Shown here: positions 27,642 through 38,086 of the stretch, piece after piece | Layout: every line of letters starts with the position of its first letter | Numbering within the stretch: position 1 is the first letter of the stretch | Assembly (NCBI GenBank): GCA_963761115.1 | Contig: CAVXFS010000003.1 | Location: 666,211 to 730,210 of the forward strand | DNA from: CAVXFS01 sp963761115 | Lineage (GTDB): Bacteria; Pseudomonadota; Gammaproteobacteria; Burkholderiales; Gallionellaceae | Direction: 5' to 3' | DNA: 64,000 nucleotides | The notes under the pieces: model-generated | What the model was told of the DNA's origin: nothing | Database searches by the model: none | Seen by the model: only the letters and a program-made list of their open reading frames with translations | Translations under genes and position numbers: made by a program

Positions 27642-28670
27642 ATGATCAAAGTTGGCATAGTTGGCGGAACAGGTTACACCGGGGTTGAGCTCCTGCGTCT
27701 GTTGGCGGCGCACCCCCAGGTAGCGTTGCAAGTGATTACTTCGCGTGCCGATGCAGGTACGCCGGTCAGTCAGATGTTCCCCAGCCTGCGCGGTTACGTG
27801 GATTTGCCGTTCACTCATCCTGACCAGGCGCAACTCGATCAATGTGATCTGGTGTTCTTTGCCACACCTAACGGTATTGCGATGCAGCAAGTTCGCTCGT
27901 TGCTGGATGCGGGTGTCAAAGTGATCGACCTCGCTGCGGACTTTCGTTTGCAGGACATTGCTTCGTGGGAAAAATGGTATGGCATGAGCCACGCCTGTCC
28001 GGACCTGGTGGCAGAGGCGGTTTATGGACTGCCGGAGGTGAATCGCGCGCAGATCAAAACTGCCCGGCTGGTGGCCAACCCCGGTTGTTATCCCACGGCG
28101 GTTCAACTGGGTTTCATTCCGCTGCTGGAAGCAGGCGCAATCGATACAAACAACATGATTGCCGATGCCAAATCGGGTGTCTCTGGCGCAGGGCGAAAAG
28201 CGGAGATTTCCATCCTGTTTTCAGAAGCGGCAGACAACTTCAAGGCATATGGAGTGGCCGGGCATCGCCATTTGCCGGAAATCAAACAGGGCCTGGCGCG
28301 CGTGCTGGGTGAGGAGATCGGACTGACTTTTGTGCCGCACCTCACTCCGATGATACGGGGTATCCATGCCACGCTGTACGGCAGGCTGACGCGCGAGGTT
28401 GATTTACAGGGTTTGTTCGAGCAGCGTTATGCAAGCGAACCTTTCGTGGATGTTATGCCGGCTGGCAGTCTTCCCGAGACACGTTCGGTACGCGGTGCAA
28501 ATCACTGTAGAATCGCGGTACATAGACCTCAAGGCGGAGATACGGTGGTGGTATTGTCGGTAATTGATAATCTGGTCAAAGGAGCAGCAGGCCAGGCTGT
28601 GCAGAACATGAACATCATGTTCGGATTGCCCGAAGCAACCGCATTGAACAACCTTCCGTTGTTACCCTGA
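27642..28670 (+). CDS. argC: N-acetyl-gamma-glutamyl-phosphate reductase
   Basis: 342 residues. NADPH-dependent third step of arginine synthesis. GIVGGTGYTGVELLRLLAAH is the nucleotide-binding N-terminus; the catalytic cysteine is in LVANPGCYPTAVQLG; GVSGAGRKAE and VAGHRHLPEI with the active histidine follow. ATG 27642 gives the standard MIKVGIVGG start; an in-frame ATG four codons earlier is less likely. TAGAAT at 27610-27615 may be its -10 box. The next gene starts 1 nt after its stop. Confidence 0.95.
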   Translation: MIKVGIVGGTGYTGVELLRLLAAHPQVALQVITSRADAGTPVSQMFPSLRGYVDLPFTHPDQAQLDQCDLVFFATPNGIAMQQVRSLLDAGVKVIDLAADFRLQDIASWEKWYGMSHACPDLVAEAVYGLPEVNRAQIKTARLVANPGCYPTAVQLGFIPLLEAGAIDTNNMIADAKSGVSGAGRKAEISILFSEAADNFKAYGVAGHRHLPEIKQGLARVLGEEIGLTFVPHLTPMIRGIHATLYGRLTREVDLQGLFEQRYASEPFVDVMPAGSLPETRSVRGANHCRIAVHRPQGGDTVVVLSVIDNLVKGAAGQAVQNMNIMFGLPEATALNNLPLLP

Positions 28671-28671
28671 G

Positions 28672-29448
28672 ATGTGGCGCGGAGTCGAACGAAGGGTCAA
28701 TAGCAGATTCAGCATTTCCGCACGGAAACTGGCGGTGCGCCCTCACATTCCATGGTATCTGCGCTGGGGCATGATGCTGCCGTTCGTGATTGCTGCCGCC
28801 GCACTGGCGTGGTGGGCATACGGCAACGGCCTGGAGTTGGCCGGCTTTCACCGCGGTCAAACTGAGCAGGAGTTGTCCAGATTGAACGATCAGCTTGCCA
28901 AATTGATGGTGGAAAAAGCGCAGCTTACCGACAAAGTGGCAAAATATGAAAGCGAGATCCAGATCGAGCAGGCCAGCAATCAGGCAACGGCCGAGCAGCT
29001 GAAAAACATGACGGATGAAAATGCACATCTTCAGGAAGACCTGGTTTTCTTCCAGAATCTTACTGCGGCGAGCGGCAAGGCGGGCGACATGGGGGTTCAT
29101 CGTTTAACGCTGGAGCGGGACAAGATGCCGGGCGAATACAACCTGCGCATGTTGTTGGTGCAAAGCGGGCAGCGCGCCAAAATGTTTATTGGAAGCTATC
29201 AGTTGGTCGCTACGGTAGTTGAAAACGGGCAGAGCACCACCCATATATTCCCACAAGATGAATCAGGGAATGCACAATTCAAGCTCAGCTTCAGGTATTA
29301 TCGGCGTGTCGAACAGAGCATCCAGTTGCCGCCTGACGCGCAATTGGAAAGTGTGCAGGTGCGTATATTCGAGCAAGGCGCGACCGAGCCCAAGGTGCGG
29401 CAAAGTGTAAGCCTCCCATTAAACCAAGGAGTGAACAATGTTCAGTAA
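28672..29448 (+). CDS. Single-span inner-membrane protein with coiled coil (DUF6776 type)
   Basis: 258 residues. The cytoplasmic N-terminal ~30 residues are basic, then one membrane helix follows at ~34-52 (MLPFVIAAAALAWWAYG). A coiled coil lies at ~62-130, with heptad-like leucines in LSRLNDQLAKLM and following. The C-terminal ~115 residues form a beta-rich periplasmic domain (YNLRMLLVQ ... RYYRRVEQSIQLP). It sits between argC and a bactofilin gene and overlaps the latter by 11 nt. Conserved position in betaproteobacteria suggests a shared envelope or cytoskeletal role with the bactofilin; no activity is known. Confidence 0.7.
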   Translation: MWRGVERRVNSRFSISARKLAVRPHIPWYLRWGMMLPFVIAAAALAWWAYGNGLELAGFHRGQTEQELSRLNDQLAKLMVEKAQLTDKVAKYESEIQIEQASNQATAEQLKNMTDENAHLQEDLVFFQNLTAASGKAGDMGVHRLTLERDKMPGEYNLRMLLVQSGQRAKMFIGSYQLVATVVENGQSTTHIFPQDESGNAQFKLSFRYYRRVEQSIQLPPDAQLESVQVRIFEQGATEPKVRQSVSLPLNQGVNNVQ

Positions 29449-29866
29449 AAAACACAGCAAACCACAAACCCAGATCGACTCACTGATCGGTGCGGGAACC
29501 TCCATTGACGGGGATTTGAATTTCAGCGGCGGGATGCGCATTGACGGTCAGGTCAACGGCAATGTCGTTGCCGCGCAGGGCAAGCCGAGTACGCTGGTAT
29601 TGAGCGAGCACGCACGGGTGAACGGCGAGGTCAACGTCACTCATTTGGTAATTAATGGCGCAATCAACGGGTCGGTATTTGCCAGCGAATATATGGAACT
29701 GCAAAGCAAAGCCAAGGTCAATGGTGATGTGCATTACACAACGCTGGAAATCCAGTTGGGCGCAATTGTCGAGGGACGCCTGATACACAGCAGTACAGCA
29801 GCACAGGACAAAGTGGTGGCGTTTAAATCGAGTACTGGCGAGTTTAAAGCTAGTAGTGGCGAATAA
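29438..29866 (+). CDS. Bactofilin (polymer-forming cytoskeletal protein)
   Basis: 142 residues. A short N-terminal tail (MFSKKHSKPQTQ) is followed by a right-handed beta-helix of repeated short strands with alternating glycine and valine (GTSIDGDLNFSGGMRIDGQV, then GNVVAAQG and so on) up to about residue 120, then a flexible tail. Bactofilins polymerise without nucleotides and scaffold cell-wall enzymes. An M23 endopeptidase, a frequent partner of bactofilins, lies 5.5 kb downstream in the same syntenic block. It overlaps the upstream membrane protein gene. Confidence 0.9.
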   Translation: MFSKKHSKPQTQIDSLIGAGTSIDGDLNFSGGMRIDGQVNGNVVAAQGKPSTLVLSEHARVNGEVNVTHLVINGAINGSVFASEYMELQSKAKVNGDVHYTTLEIQLGAIVEGRLIHSSTAAQDKVVAFKSSTGEFKASSGE

Positions 29867-29884
29867 TCTTTTAAGGAGTATCAA

Positions 29885-30235
29885 ATGAATGCAATGACCG
29901 AAGTGCAAGATCCGCTGTTGTTCACCGACAATGCGGCCAACAAGGTAAAGCAATTGATCGAAGAAGAAGGTAACGTAGATCTCAAACTGCGCGTGTTTGT
30001 CAGCGGCGGCGGTTGTTCGGGTTTTCAGTACGGATTCACATTTGATGAAGTAACCAACGAAGACGATACCGTGATGAGCAAAAACGGCGTGCAATTGCTG
30101 ATCGACCCGATGAGCTTCCAGTATCTGGTCGGTGCGGAAATCGACTATCAGGAAGGTCTGGAAGGTGCGCAGTTCGTCATCAAGAACCCGAATGCCACGA
30201 CCACTTGCGGTTGCGGGTCTTCCTTCTCCGCCTGA
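29885..30235 (+). CDS. erpA: Iron-sulfur cluster insertion protein ErpA
   Basis: 116 residues, a single HesB/IscA-type domain. The three cluster-binding cysteines are visible in RVFVSGGGCSGFQYGF and in TTTCGCGSSF (CXC). AAGGAG lies before the ATG. A-type carriers deliver Fe-S clusters to apoproteins, for example in isoprenoid synthesis. It follows the bactofilin gene by 18 nt and ends at a strong terminator. Confidence 0.94.
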   Translation: MNAMTEVQDPLLFTDNAANKVKQLIEEEGNVDLKLRVFVSGGGCSGFQYGFTFDEVTNEDDTVMSKNGVQLLIDPMSFQYLVGAEIDYQEGLEGAQFVIKNPNATTTCGCGSSFSA

Positions 30236-30264
30236 AGAAACAACCTGTAGTTCGGTTGGGCTTG

Positions 30265-30297
30265 AAAAATCGGGGCGCAATGCGCCCCGATTTTTTT
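30265..30297 (+). terminator. Intrinsic terminator after erpA
   Basis: AAAAATCGGGGCGC pairs with GCGCCCCGATTTTT around a 3-nt AAT loop, followed by a T-run. It could serve the convergent deacetylase-family gene as well. Confidence 0.88.
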
Positions 30298-30327
30298 GCG
30301 TCAGAACTATAAGCAGATTAATGCACT

Positions 30328-31256
30328 CTAGAGGCCGCTGAGCACCTTGATATGTGCCAGCGCACTACGGCCCAGCGCATGCAGTTCGTATCCGCCTTCC
30401 AGTGCCGACACGATACGCCCCTGCGCGTATTTCCCCGCGATACTTTTTAAAACGTCGGTCACCCACGCATAATCGGGTTCAGTCAGATTCAGCATGGCCA
30501 TGTCATCGTCACGGTGCGCATCGAATCCGGCCGAGATCAGCAGCAATTCGGGCTTGAAAGCTTTCCAGCGCGGGCAGCCAATGCTGGGTGACGGCGGCGC
30601 GAAATTCTTCTCCGCCCGTTCCGGCGGAAAGCGGTACATTGATGATATGTTCATTGCCGCTATCTGCCCCGACATACGGATAGAACGGATGCTGGAAAGT
30701 GGAACACAACATGACGCGCGGGATCGTCGTGGAAAATGTTTCTCGGTACCGTTGCCGTGATGAACATCGAAATCCGCTATCGCCACGCGCTGCAAGCCGT
30801 GCTGCGCCATCGCATGCGCCGCGCCGACCGCGACATTGTTGAAAATGCAAAATCCCATGGCGCGGGCGCGTTCCGGCATGGTGTCCGGGCGGGCGGATGT
30901 TGCAAAAGGCATTTTCCACCTTGCCCGGCCATCACCAGGTCGACGCCCAGTACCACGGCTCCCGCAGCGCGCAGCGCAGCCTGATAACTGAACGGATTCA
31001 TCGCGGTGTCGCCATCGAGATGGACAAACCCTGTGGTGGCACGCTGGACTCGATCGAGTCTATATAGCCGGCATTATGCACACGCATCAATTGTTCGCGA
31101 GTCGCCGCAGGCGCTTCATGATGCTGCAGATAGCTGCAACAACCCGGATGCGATCAGCTGATCCTCGATCGCATGAATGCGTGCCGGAGATTCCGGATGA
31201 TGCGCGCCCATGTCGTGTTTGAGACAGAGCGGATGACTGATATAAGCGGTTTGCAT
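30328..31256 (-). CDS. Histone deacetylase family protein (frameshifted)
   Basis: About 310 residues when repaired, the size of bacterial class II HDAC-like or AcuC-like deacetylases. From ATG 31256: MQTAYISHPLCLKHDMG, HHPESPARI, then in other frames HNAGYIDSIES, IRPPGHHAG (metal/active-site histidines), MGFCIFNNVAVGAAHAM, the metal site IADFDVHHGNGTE, and LLISAGFDAHRDD with the C-terminal LEGGYELHALG. Frames change near 31120, 31030, 30910, 30700 and 30560. It is divergent from an acetyltransferase of the Pat type with only 64 bp between starts, which suggests it removes acetyl groups that Pat adds. Substrate inferred only. Confidence 0.83.
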
Positions 31257-31320
31257 GGCGATGGAGTTGTAATACGACAGTGCTATCATACCTAACAGTA
31301 TTCAAACAGAAGGAAAAATC

Positions 31321-34004
31321 ATGGGCAAGCATTACCTCAGTACCCTGTTTGCACCCAAGTCCGTTGCCGTATTCGGCGCAAGTGACAGATTCGACTCGGT
31401 CGGCCAGATCGTGTTCCAGAACATGCTGGAAAGCGGCTTTAAAGGGGCAGCTGTATCCAATCAATGTCAAAAATCCGGAAGTGCAGGGCAAGCGCGCTTA
31501 CGCTTCGATCGCAGACATAGCCGAAACGGTCGAACTGGTAGTCATTGCCACGCCGCCGCAAACCGTGCCGGGTATCATTGAAAGTTGCGGCATCCACGGC
31601 GTGAAAGCGGCGGTCATCATCACTGCCGGTTTCGGTGAGGCTGGCCAGGAAGGTGAGGCGCTGGAAAGAGCGTTACTGGAAACTGCGCGCCGCTATGGAA
31701 TCCGCCTGATCGGCCCGAACTGCCTCGGCATCATGCGCCCGTCCATCGGTCTGAATGCCACCTTCAACAAGGGCGGCGCAAACACCGGCAACATCGCTTT
31801 TATTTCGCAATCCGGCGCATTGTGTACCGCGATTCTGGATTGGGCGCAGCACAACGATGTGGGCTTCTCCAGTGTAGTGTCGATGGGCTCATCAACCGAT
31901 GTGGATTTCGGCGAGATTCTCGATTATCTGGTGTCGGATTCCAATACCCACAGCATCCTGATGTACATCGAGGGCATACGCAATGCACGCCGATTCATGA
32001 GCGCGCTGCGTGCCGCCGCCCGCTTCAAACCGGTGATCCTGGTCAAGGTCGGCCGCCATGAGGCCGGTTCCAAAGCCGCGATGTCGCATACTGCTTCGCT
32101 GGTCGGCGCAGACGATGTGTTCGATGCGGCTGTCAGCCGTGTCGGCGTGGTGCGGGTACAGACCATCACGCAATTGTTCACCGCAGCCAAGGCATTGTCG
32201 TGCGGGTTCCGCCCGGTCGGTAACCGCCTCGCCGTCGTCACCAATGGAGGCGGTCCCGGGGTGATGGCGGCAGATCGCGCCGCCGACCTGGGGGTGACGA
32301 TGGCCACATTGTCGGAGGCCACGATCGAATATCTCAATCAGCATCTTCCGCCGAACTGGCCGCACGGCAATCCGGTCGATATCATCGGCGATGCCCAGGC
32401 GGATCGCTACCATCATGCCGTCAAAGCCTGTCTGGAAGATGACAACGTCGACGGCGTGCTGGCCATACTCACGCCGCAGGCGATGACCAAACCGCTGGAA
32501 TCGGCACAGGCGATGATCGAACTCTGGCCAACACGCACAGCAAACCGTTGCTGACCTGCTGGATGGGCGACACGCAAGTCACCGAAGCGCGCCAGGCTTT
32601 CGCGCGGGCGCACCGGCCGCACTTCCGCACGCCGGAACCGGCGGTGGAAGTGTTTTCCCACCTTTCCGCTTATTATCGCAACCAGAAGCTGTTGATGCAG
32701 ATGCCCGGCCCTTTCTCGCATCACGTCGAACCGGACGTGGAAAGCGCTCGTCTGATCATCGAAGGCGCGATGCAGGAACATCGCAAGGTGCTGACGGAAA
32801 TGGAATCCAAAGCCTTGCTGTCTGCTTTCCATATTCCCGTCGCGAGAACCATGGTCGCCCACTCGCCCAACGAAGCACTGCTGATCGCGCAGCAATTGGG
32901 TTTCCCGGTGGCGATGAAAGTCAATTCACCGGACATCACGCACAAGAGCGATGCCGGTGGCGTGTTACTCAACCTGAACAATGCCCATGAAGTGCGTGCC
33001 GCCTACCAGCACATCATCGACAACATGCAGCGCAACCGGCCCAAGGCGCAAGATGGATGGCATTTCCATCGAACCGATGATCGTCAAACCGAATGGCCGC
33101 GAGTTGATGATAGGCGTGACCAGCGATCCGGTATTCGGGCCGGTGATCACGTTCGGCGCGGGCGGGACGGCTGTCGAAATAATGGGCGATCGCGCGGTTT
33201 CCCTGCCGCCGCTGAATCAATTTCCTGGTGAGAGAACTGATCCAGGAAACTCGTATCGCCAAAATGCTGGGGGCATTCCGCAACATGGCTCCGGCCAATA
33301 TGGATGCGCTGGAAGATGTGTTGTTGCGCGTGTCGGAAATGGCTTGCGAACTGCCATTGCTGAAGGAAATGGACATCAACCCGCTGATCCTGGACGAGAA
33401 CGGTGCGCTGGCTGCCGATGCGCGCGTGGTGGTGGAATACCGCCAGCCGAGTGCCGACCGCTATGCGCACATGGCGATCTACCCGTATCCCGCCCAACTG
33501 GTCAGCCAGTGGCAACTCGCCGACGGCACCGACATCACCATCCGCCCGATCCGTCCGGAAGATGCCGAACTGGTGCAGGCATTCGTGCGCGAGCTTATCG
33601 GAAGAATCCAAATACTTCCGCTTCATGAACAGCATGCAGGAACTCACCGAAACAATGCTGGTGCGCTTTACCCAGATCGATTACAGCAGAGAGATGGCGT
33701 TGATCGCGGTGACTGTTGAGCACGAGAAGGAAATCGAGATCGGCGTCGCGCGTTTTGCCATCAATCCGGATGGCGATTCCTGCGAATTCGCGCTGGTGGT
33801 GGCAGACAACATGCAGGGTAAAGGGTTGGGGCAAAAACTCATGGTTTCACTGATGGAAGCGGCACGTGACAAAGGGCTGAATTCGATAGAAGGCGAAGTG
33901 TTGAGCAACAATCACAACATGCTCAAACTGATGACACGCCTCGGCTTCTCCACCAAAACCAGCGAAGAGGATCAAAGCATCATAAAAGTACCAAGGGCTT
34001 GTAA
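31321..34004 (+). CDS. Pat-type protein lysine acetyltransferase: acyl-CoA synthetase (NDP-forming)-like plus GNAT (frameshifted)
   Basis: About 890 residues when joined. Order: CoA-binding domain (FAPKSVAVFGAS), succinyl-CoA-synthetase-like domains (AFISQSGALCTAILDW, VVTNGGGPGVMAADRA), an ATP-grasp segment (VAMKVNSPDITHKSDAGG, PVITFGAGG), then a C-terminal GNAT domain (TIRPIRPEDAE ... MQGKGLGQKLM). This matches E. coli YfiQ/Pat, which acetylates and inactivates acetyl-CoA synthetase. Frame changes lie near 31445, 32525, 33055, 33215, 33600 and 33990. After the last one the frame ends SIIKV-KGL at TAA 34002-34004. AAGGAAAAATC precedes the start. Confidence 0.85.
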
Positions 34005-34042
34005 GACGTTACATCGCCCGGCGACTCAAAAGCCGCTGTTCT

Positions 34043-35145
34043 CTAATGGTTGCGATAGACAGCACCCAGTATGCATGGATGTTTTGCGCCGGTGACCTGG
34101 GGCAGGTTGGCAGGCTTGCCGTGCAAGGCTTGTTGCGCCAGCCAGGCGAAGGCGATGGCTTCGAGATAATCGCCATCCACACCGAGGGTATCGGTTGTTT
34201 TCACACTGCAACCAGGCAACAGCGAGGACAGACGGTTATGCATGGTCTGATTGTGCGCACCGCCGCCGCATATATAGAACTTCTGTGGCGCCGGACAATA
34301 AGTTTCTGGATGGCCAGCGCGATGCTGCGGCAAGTCAGTTCCAGCAGGGTGGCCTGCACGTTTACAGGGGCTTCATTGCCTTGCAGTTTATTTTGCAGCC
34401 AAGCAATATTGAACAGATCACGCCCGCTGCTTTTGGGTGGCGGCAGAGCGAAGTAGGTTTCGGCGAGCAATTGTTCAAGCAGTGCGGGCAGCACTTTGCC
34501 GGACGCCGCCCATGCGCCGTTATCGTCATAGGGTTTGCCCAGATTCTTCATGCACCATGCATCCATCAACAGGTTGCCGGGACCGCAGTCGAAGCCCGTT
34601 GTCGGCTTGCCCGGAGTCAGGTCGGTTATGTTGCTGATGCCGCCGATATTGACGATGACGCGATGGATGTCCGGATGGCGCAGCACATGATCATGAAATG
34701 CGGGAACCAGCGGCGCACCCTGTCCGCCTGCGGCGATATCGCGGCTGCGAAAATCGCTGACCACGGTGATGCCGGTCAATTCTGCGAGTAGCGCGGCGTT
34801 GCCGATCTGCAACGAGTAACCGTGTTCGGGGCAGTGGCGGATGGTTTGGCCGTGGCAGCCGACCGCCTTGACTTCATGCTGCGATGTTTTGGCTTCAACC
34901 AGCAATGGCGCAACCGCTGCGGCATACATTCGTGCCAGCTGATTGCCAACGACTTGTGCCTGATGCAACTCGTTGTGAGCTGGCAAGTGCAAAGCAAGCA
35001 AGGCGTTTTTCAGTGCATCGTCAAAGGGAAGATAGTATTTGGCGAGTTGCCGGGGTTTGGATTGGCTTAAATCCACCAGGACGGCATCTATACCGTCCAG
35101 GCTGGTCCCGGACATCAACCCGATGTATAGCTCAGCCTGTGACAT
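34043..35145 (-). CDS. anmK: Anhydro-N-acetylmuramic acid kinase (one frameshift)
   Basis: Phosphorylates and opens 1,6-anhydroMurNAc in peptidoglycan recycling. 367 residues when joined. N-terminus IGLMSGTSLDGIDAVLVD, then AVGCHGQTIRH, DFRSRDIAAGGQGAPLVP, NIGGISNITDL, FDCGPGNLLMDAW, and, after a frame change near 34290, FYICGGGAHNQTMHNRL, DYLEAIAFAWLA and the C-terminus. In betaproteobacteria it normally stands between erpA and the M23 peptidase gene, as here apart from the inserted deacetylase-acetyltransferase pair. Confidence 0.93.
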
Positions 35146-35299
35146 GTGGGAACCTCAAAAAATCCACATTTCATCCCAACTGCTGTGTTACGGAAAAAAT
35201 TTCTTGCTTACATATACACCATATGCGGCGCGGCGAAATTTTTTCCGCGCCTTGCATTTGGGCGAACTCTGAATTTTTACAGGCCCCACTGGCAAATTA

Positions 35300-36610
35300 T
35301 CAGTCGAGTTGCGCGAGATTGGTGTTGCGCAACAGGTTCAGGCGTGCGACCAAACCCTCTGCCACGGGCTGGAACGCGGCGAGGTCAGCGCTGTCGATGG
35401 GTTTGGCATCGGGCAAGGCAACACGCAGCGGGTCGCGTTGCTGGCCGTTTACCCTGAATTCATAATGCAGATGCGGCCCGGTCGCCAGTCCGGTCATGCC
35501 GACGTAACCGATCACATCGCCCTGCGCAACATGCTGGCCTTTGTGCAGGCCCTTGGCGAAGCGCGACAAGTGTCCGTAAACCGTGGTGTAGCGACCCTGA
35601 TGGTTAACCATGATGACGTTGCCGTAGCCGCCTTCTCTTCCAACCACGGCAACTATCCCGTCAGCAGTCACTTTGACTTTGGTACCGATGGGCGCGGCGA
35701 AATCGGTACCCTTGTGCGAGCGCCACTTTTTGAGTATCGGATGAAATCGGGAGAGGGAAAAGCTTGAACTTACCCGCGAGTACGCGATGGGTGACCGCAG
35801 AAAGGCTTTATGCACGCTCTTGCCATCCGGGGTGTAATAATCGCCGCGCTGCGCATCTTTCTGGAAATACAAGGCGCGGTACGTATGGCCCTGATTGATG
35901 AATTCGGCAGCCTGTATGCGGCCCATGTGCAGCAATGCGCCGTTGCTGTAAGTCATTTCATAAACCACGGTGAACCTGTCACCTTTGCGCAAATCATGAT
36001 GAAAATCGATGTCGCCGCTGAAAAGATCGCTCAATTGGTTGGCGGCTGCATCAGGCAGGCCTGCTGCGTCGGTCGCTGCATACAGGTTGGTTTTGATTTC
36101 GCCGGTGCGCACAAACAAGCGAGTCTCCAGCTGAGCGGGCAATGTTTTGGTCTGGAATTCGCCACCCTGTTTATTTATCAATATCTGCGCGCTATCTTTG
36201 TCGAGATAGCGCAATGCGATCAACCCCCCGGTGGCGGTGGTTTCGGCTTGCACTTCCGTGCCGACCGGCAACTTGCGGAAAGATGCGGCCTCGGCGGATT
36301 TGCGCAGATAATCACCGGCGGCCGGATCTTCAATACTCAGGCGGCGCAACAACTCATCCACGGTATCACCGCGTTGCACGCGTTCGTTGCGCCAGTAATC
36401 GGCAACAGTTTTGTCAACGGAGACTTTGGGTAATGCAATATTTTCGATGTCAACTTTGTTCGAAGCCAAATCAAAATCGCTTTGCGGTACCAGACCGAAA
36501 GCGGTGACTACGCCCAGCAACGGCAATGTGGACAGGGCCACGAACCAGCGCAGCTTTTTTTTGTGTTCCGACATTTTGCGTCCTTGGCTGGACGGGTTTT
36601 GGGTTAACAT
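35300..36610 (-). CDS. M23 family peptidoglycan endopeptidase (MepM-like)
   Basis: 436 residues. A membrane anchor or signal lies at residues ~20-42. An OapA/LysM-like region spans ~75-130 (VQRGDTVDELLRRL). The C-terminal M23 domain has zinc-binding motifs HKGTDFAAPIGT (HXXXD) and GPHLHYEF (HXH), plus YGNVIMVNHQGRYTTVYGHL (in part). All metal ligands are present, so it should be active as a DD-endopeptidase. AAGGAGG lies 5 nt before the ATG at 36610. Divergent from tyrS; next to anmK, both acting on cell wall. Confidence 0.9.
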   Translation of the reverse strand: MLTQNPSSQGRKMSEHKKKLRWFVALSTLPLLGVVTAFGLVPQSDFDLASNKVDIENIALPKVSVDKTVADYWRNERVQRGDTVDELLRRLSIEDPAAGDYLRKSAEAASFRKLPVGTEVQAETTATGGLIALRYLDKDSAQILINKQGGEFQTKTLPAQLETRLFVRTGEIKTNLYAATDAAGLPDAAANQLSDLFSGDIDFHHDLRKGDRFTVVYEMTYSNGALLHMGRIQAAEFINQGHTYRALYFQKDAQRGDYYTPDGKSVHKAFLRSPIAYSRVSSSFSLSRFHPILKKWRSHKGTDFAAPIGTKVKVTADGIVAVVGREGGYGNVIMVNHQGRYTTVYGHLSRFAKGLHKGQHVAQGDVIGYVGMTGLATGPHLHYEFRVNGQQRDPLRVALPDAKPIDSADLAAFQPVAEGLVARLNLLRNTNLAQLD

Positions 36611-36798
36611 TCATGCCTCCTTGAGTTGCTCTGCTTTGTTCTGACAGCGAGTTGCGTTGATGAACGGTGCGCACTTTACCAGAAAGAGATGTCACCTCAA
36701 AACTGAACTGATGGGTGGCAAAACCAGGCCGATGAATGGTTGGCGGAGCGGGAATGCGCAGTTTACCGGCATTCCGGCGTTTGATTTGATGATGAATG

Positions 36799-38030
36799 AT
36801 GACTGAAACGACAAACACAGAAATGAAGCACACGGAAATGACACACGACGCTGGCGCAAATCAAGCGCGGCGCTCATGAGCTGCTGCTTGAAGACGAATT
36901 GAAGCAAAAGCTCGCGCTGGGGCGTCCGCTGCGCGTCAAGGCGGGCTTTGATCCGACCGCGCCGGATCTGCATCTTGGCCATACCGTACTGCTCAACAAG
37001 ATGCGCCAGTTGCAGGACCTCGGCCATCACGCGCTGTTTCTGATCGGTGACTTCACCGGGATGATCGGCGACCCGAGCGGCAAAAATACCACGCGTCCAC
37101 CCTTGTCGCGTGAGCAGGTGATGGAAAACGCACAGTCCTATCGCGACCAGGTATTCAAAGTGCTGGATCCGGAAAAAACCGAAATCGTGTTCAACTCCGT
37201 CTGGATGGATAAATTCAGCGCGGTGGATTTGATCAAACTGGCGGCCACGCACACCGTTGCGCAGATGCTGGAGCGCGATGATTTTTCCAAACGCTACAAG
37301 GGCAACCAGCCTATCGCCATCCACGAATTCATCTACCCGCTGGTGCAGGGCTATGACTCAGTGGCGCTCAAGGCGGATATCGAACTGGGCGGCACCGACC
37401 AAAAATTTAACCTGCTGATGGGACGCGAGTTGCAGAAGCATTACGGGCAGCCGTCGCAGTGCGTACTCACAATGCCGTTGCTGGAAGGCCTGGACGGCGT
37501 GAACAAAATGTCCAAGTCGATGGGCAATTACATCGGTATCACCGATGCGCCACAGGAAATGTTCGGCAAGCTGATGTCGATATCCGATACTTTGATGTGG
37601 AAGTATCTGGAGTTGTTATCGTTCCGCAATCTGGACGAGATCGCCGGTTGGCGCGCGGAAGTGGCATGCTGGGCGAAATCCGCGCGACATCAAGGTGTTG
37701 CTGGCGCAGGAGATCGTGGAGCGCTTCCACAACCGGCAGGCCGCAGAAGCCGCCCTGGCGGAATTCGAAGCGCGCTTCCGCCAGGGCGTGCTGCCGGATG
37801 ACATGCCGGAAGTCAATGTTTCCGCGCCTGGCGGCAGCATTGTTGTGCCGCAATTGCTCAAACAGGCAGGCTTGGTGGACGGAACCTCCGAAGCGATGCG
37901 CATGATCCAGCAAGGCGCGGTCAAGCTGGACGGTGAGCGTGTCAATGACAAGTCGGTGGTGGTCAAAGCGGGTACGGTGGTTGTGGCGCAGGTCGGCAAA
38001 CGCAAATTCGCCAGAATCACGGTCAGTTAG
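36799..38030 (+). CDS. tyrS: Tyrosyl-tRNA synthetase (frameshifted)
   Basis: About 410 residues. The class I signatures are HLGH (in APDLHLGHTVLL) and KMSKS (in GVNKMSKSMGNY). The GDFTGMIGDPSGKNTTRP segment marks the TyrZ-like clade common in betaproteobacteria. The C-terminal S4 RNA-binding domain is at 37860-38030. Two frame changes are needed: near 36852, joining the ATG-led MTETTNTEMKHTEMTHDA to LAQIKRGAHELLL, and near 37670, joining the catalytic domain to VLLAQEIVERFH. The start is least certain because upstream sequence is repetitive. Confidence 0.9.
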
Positions 38031-38086
38031 CGTGCATTTGTTATGGCGCCGATTTAAGTGAATGGCTCTAGTCTAACGAGGTATCA

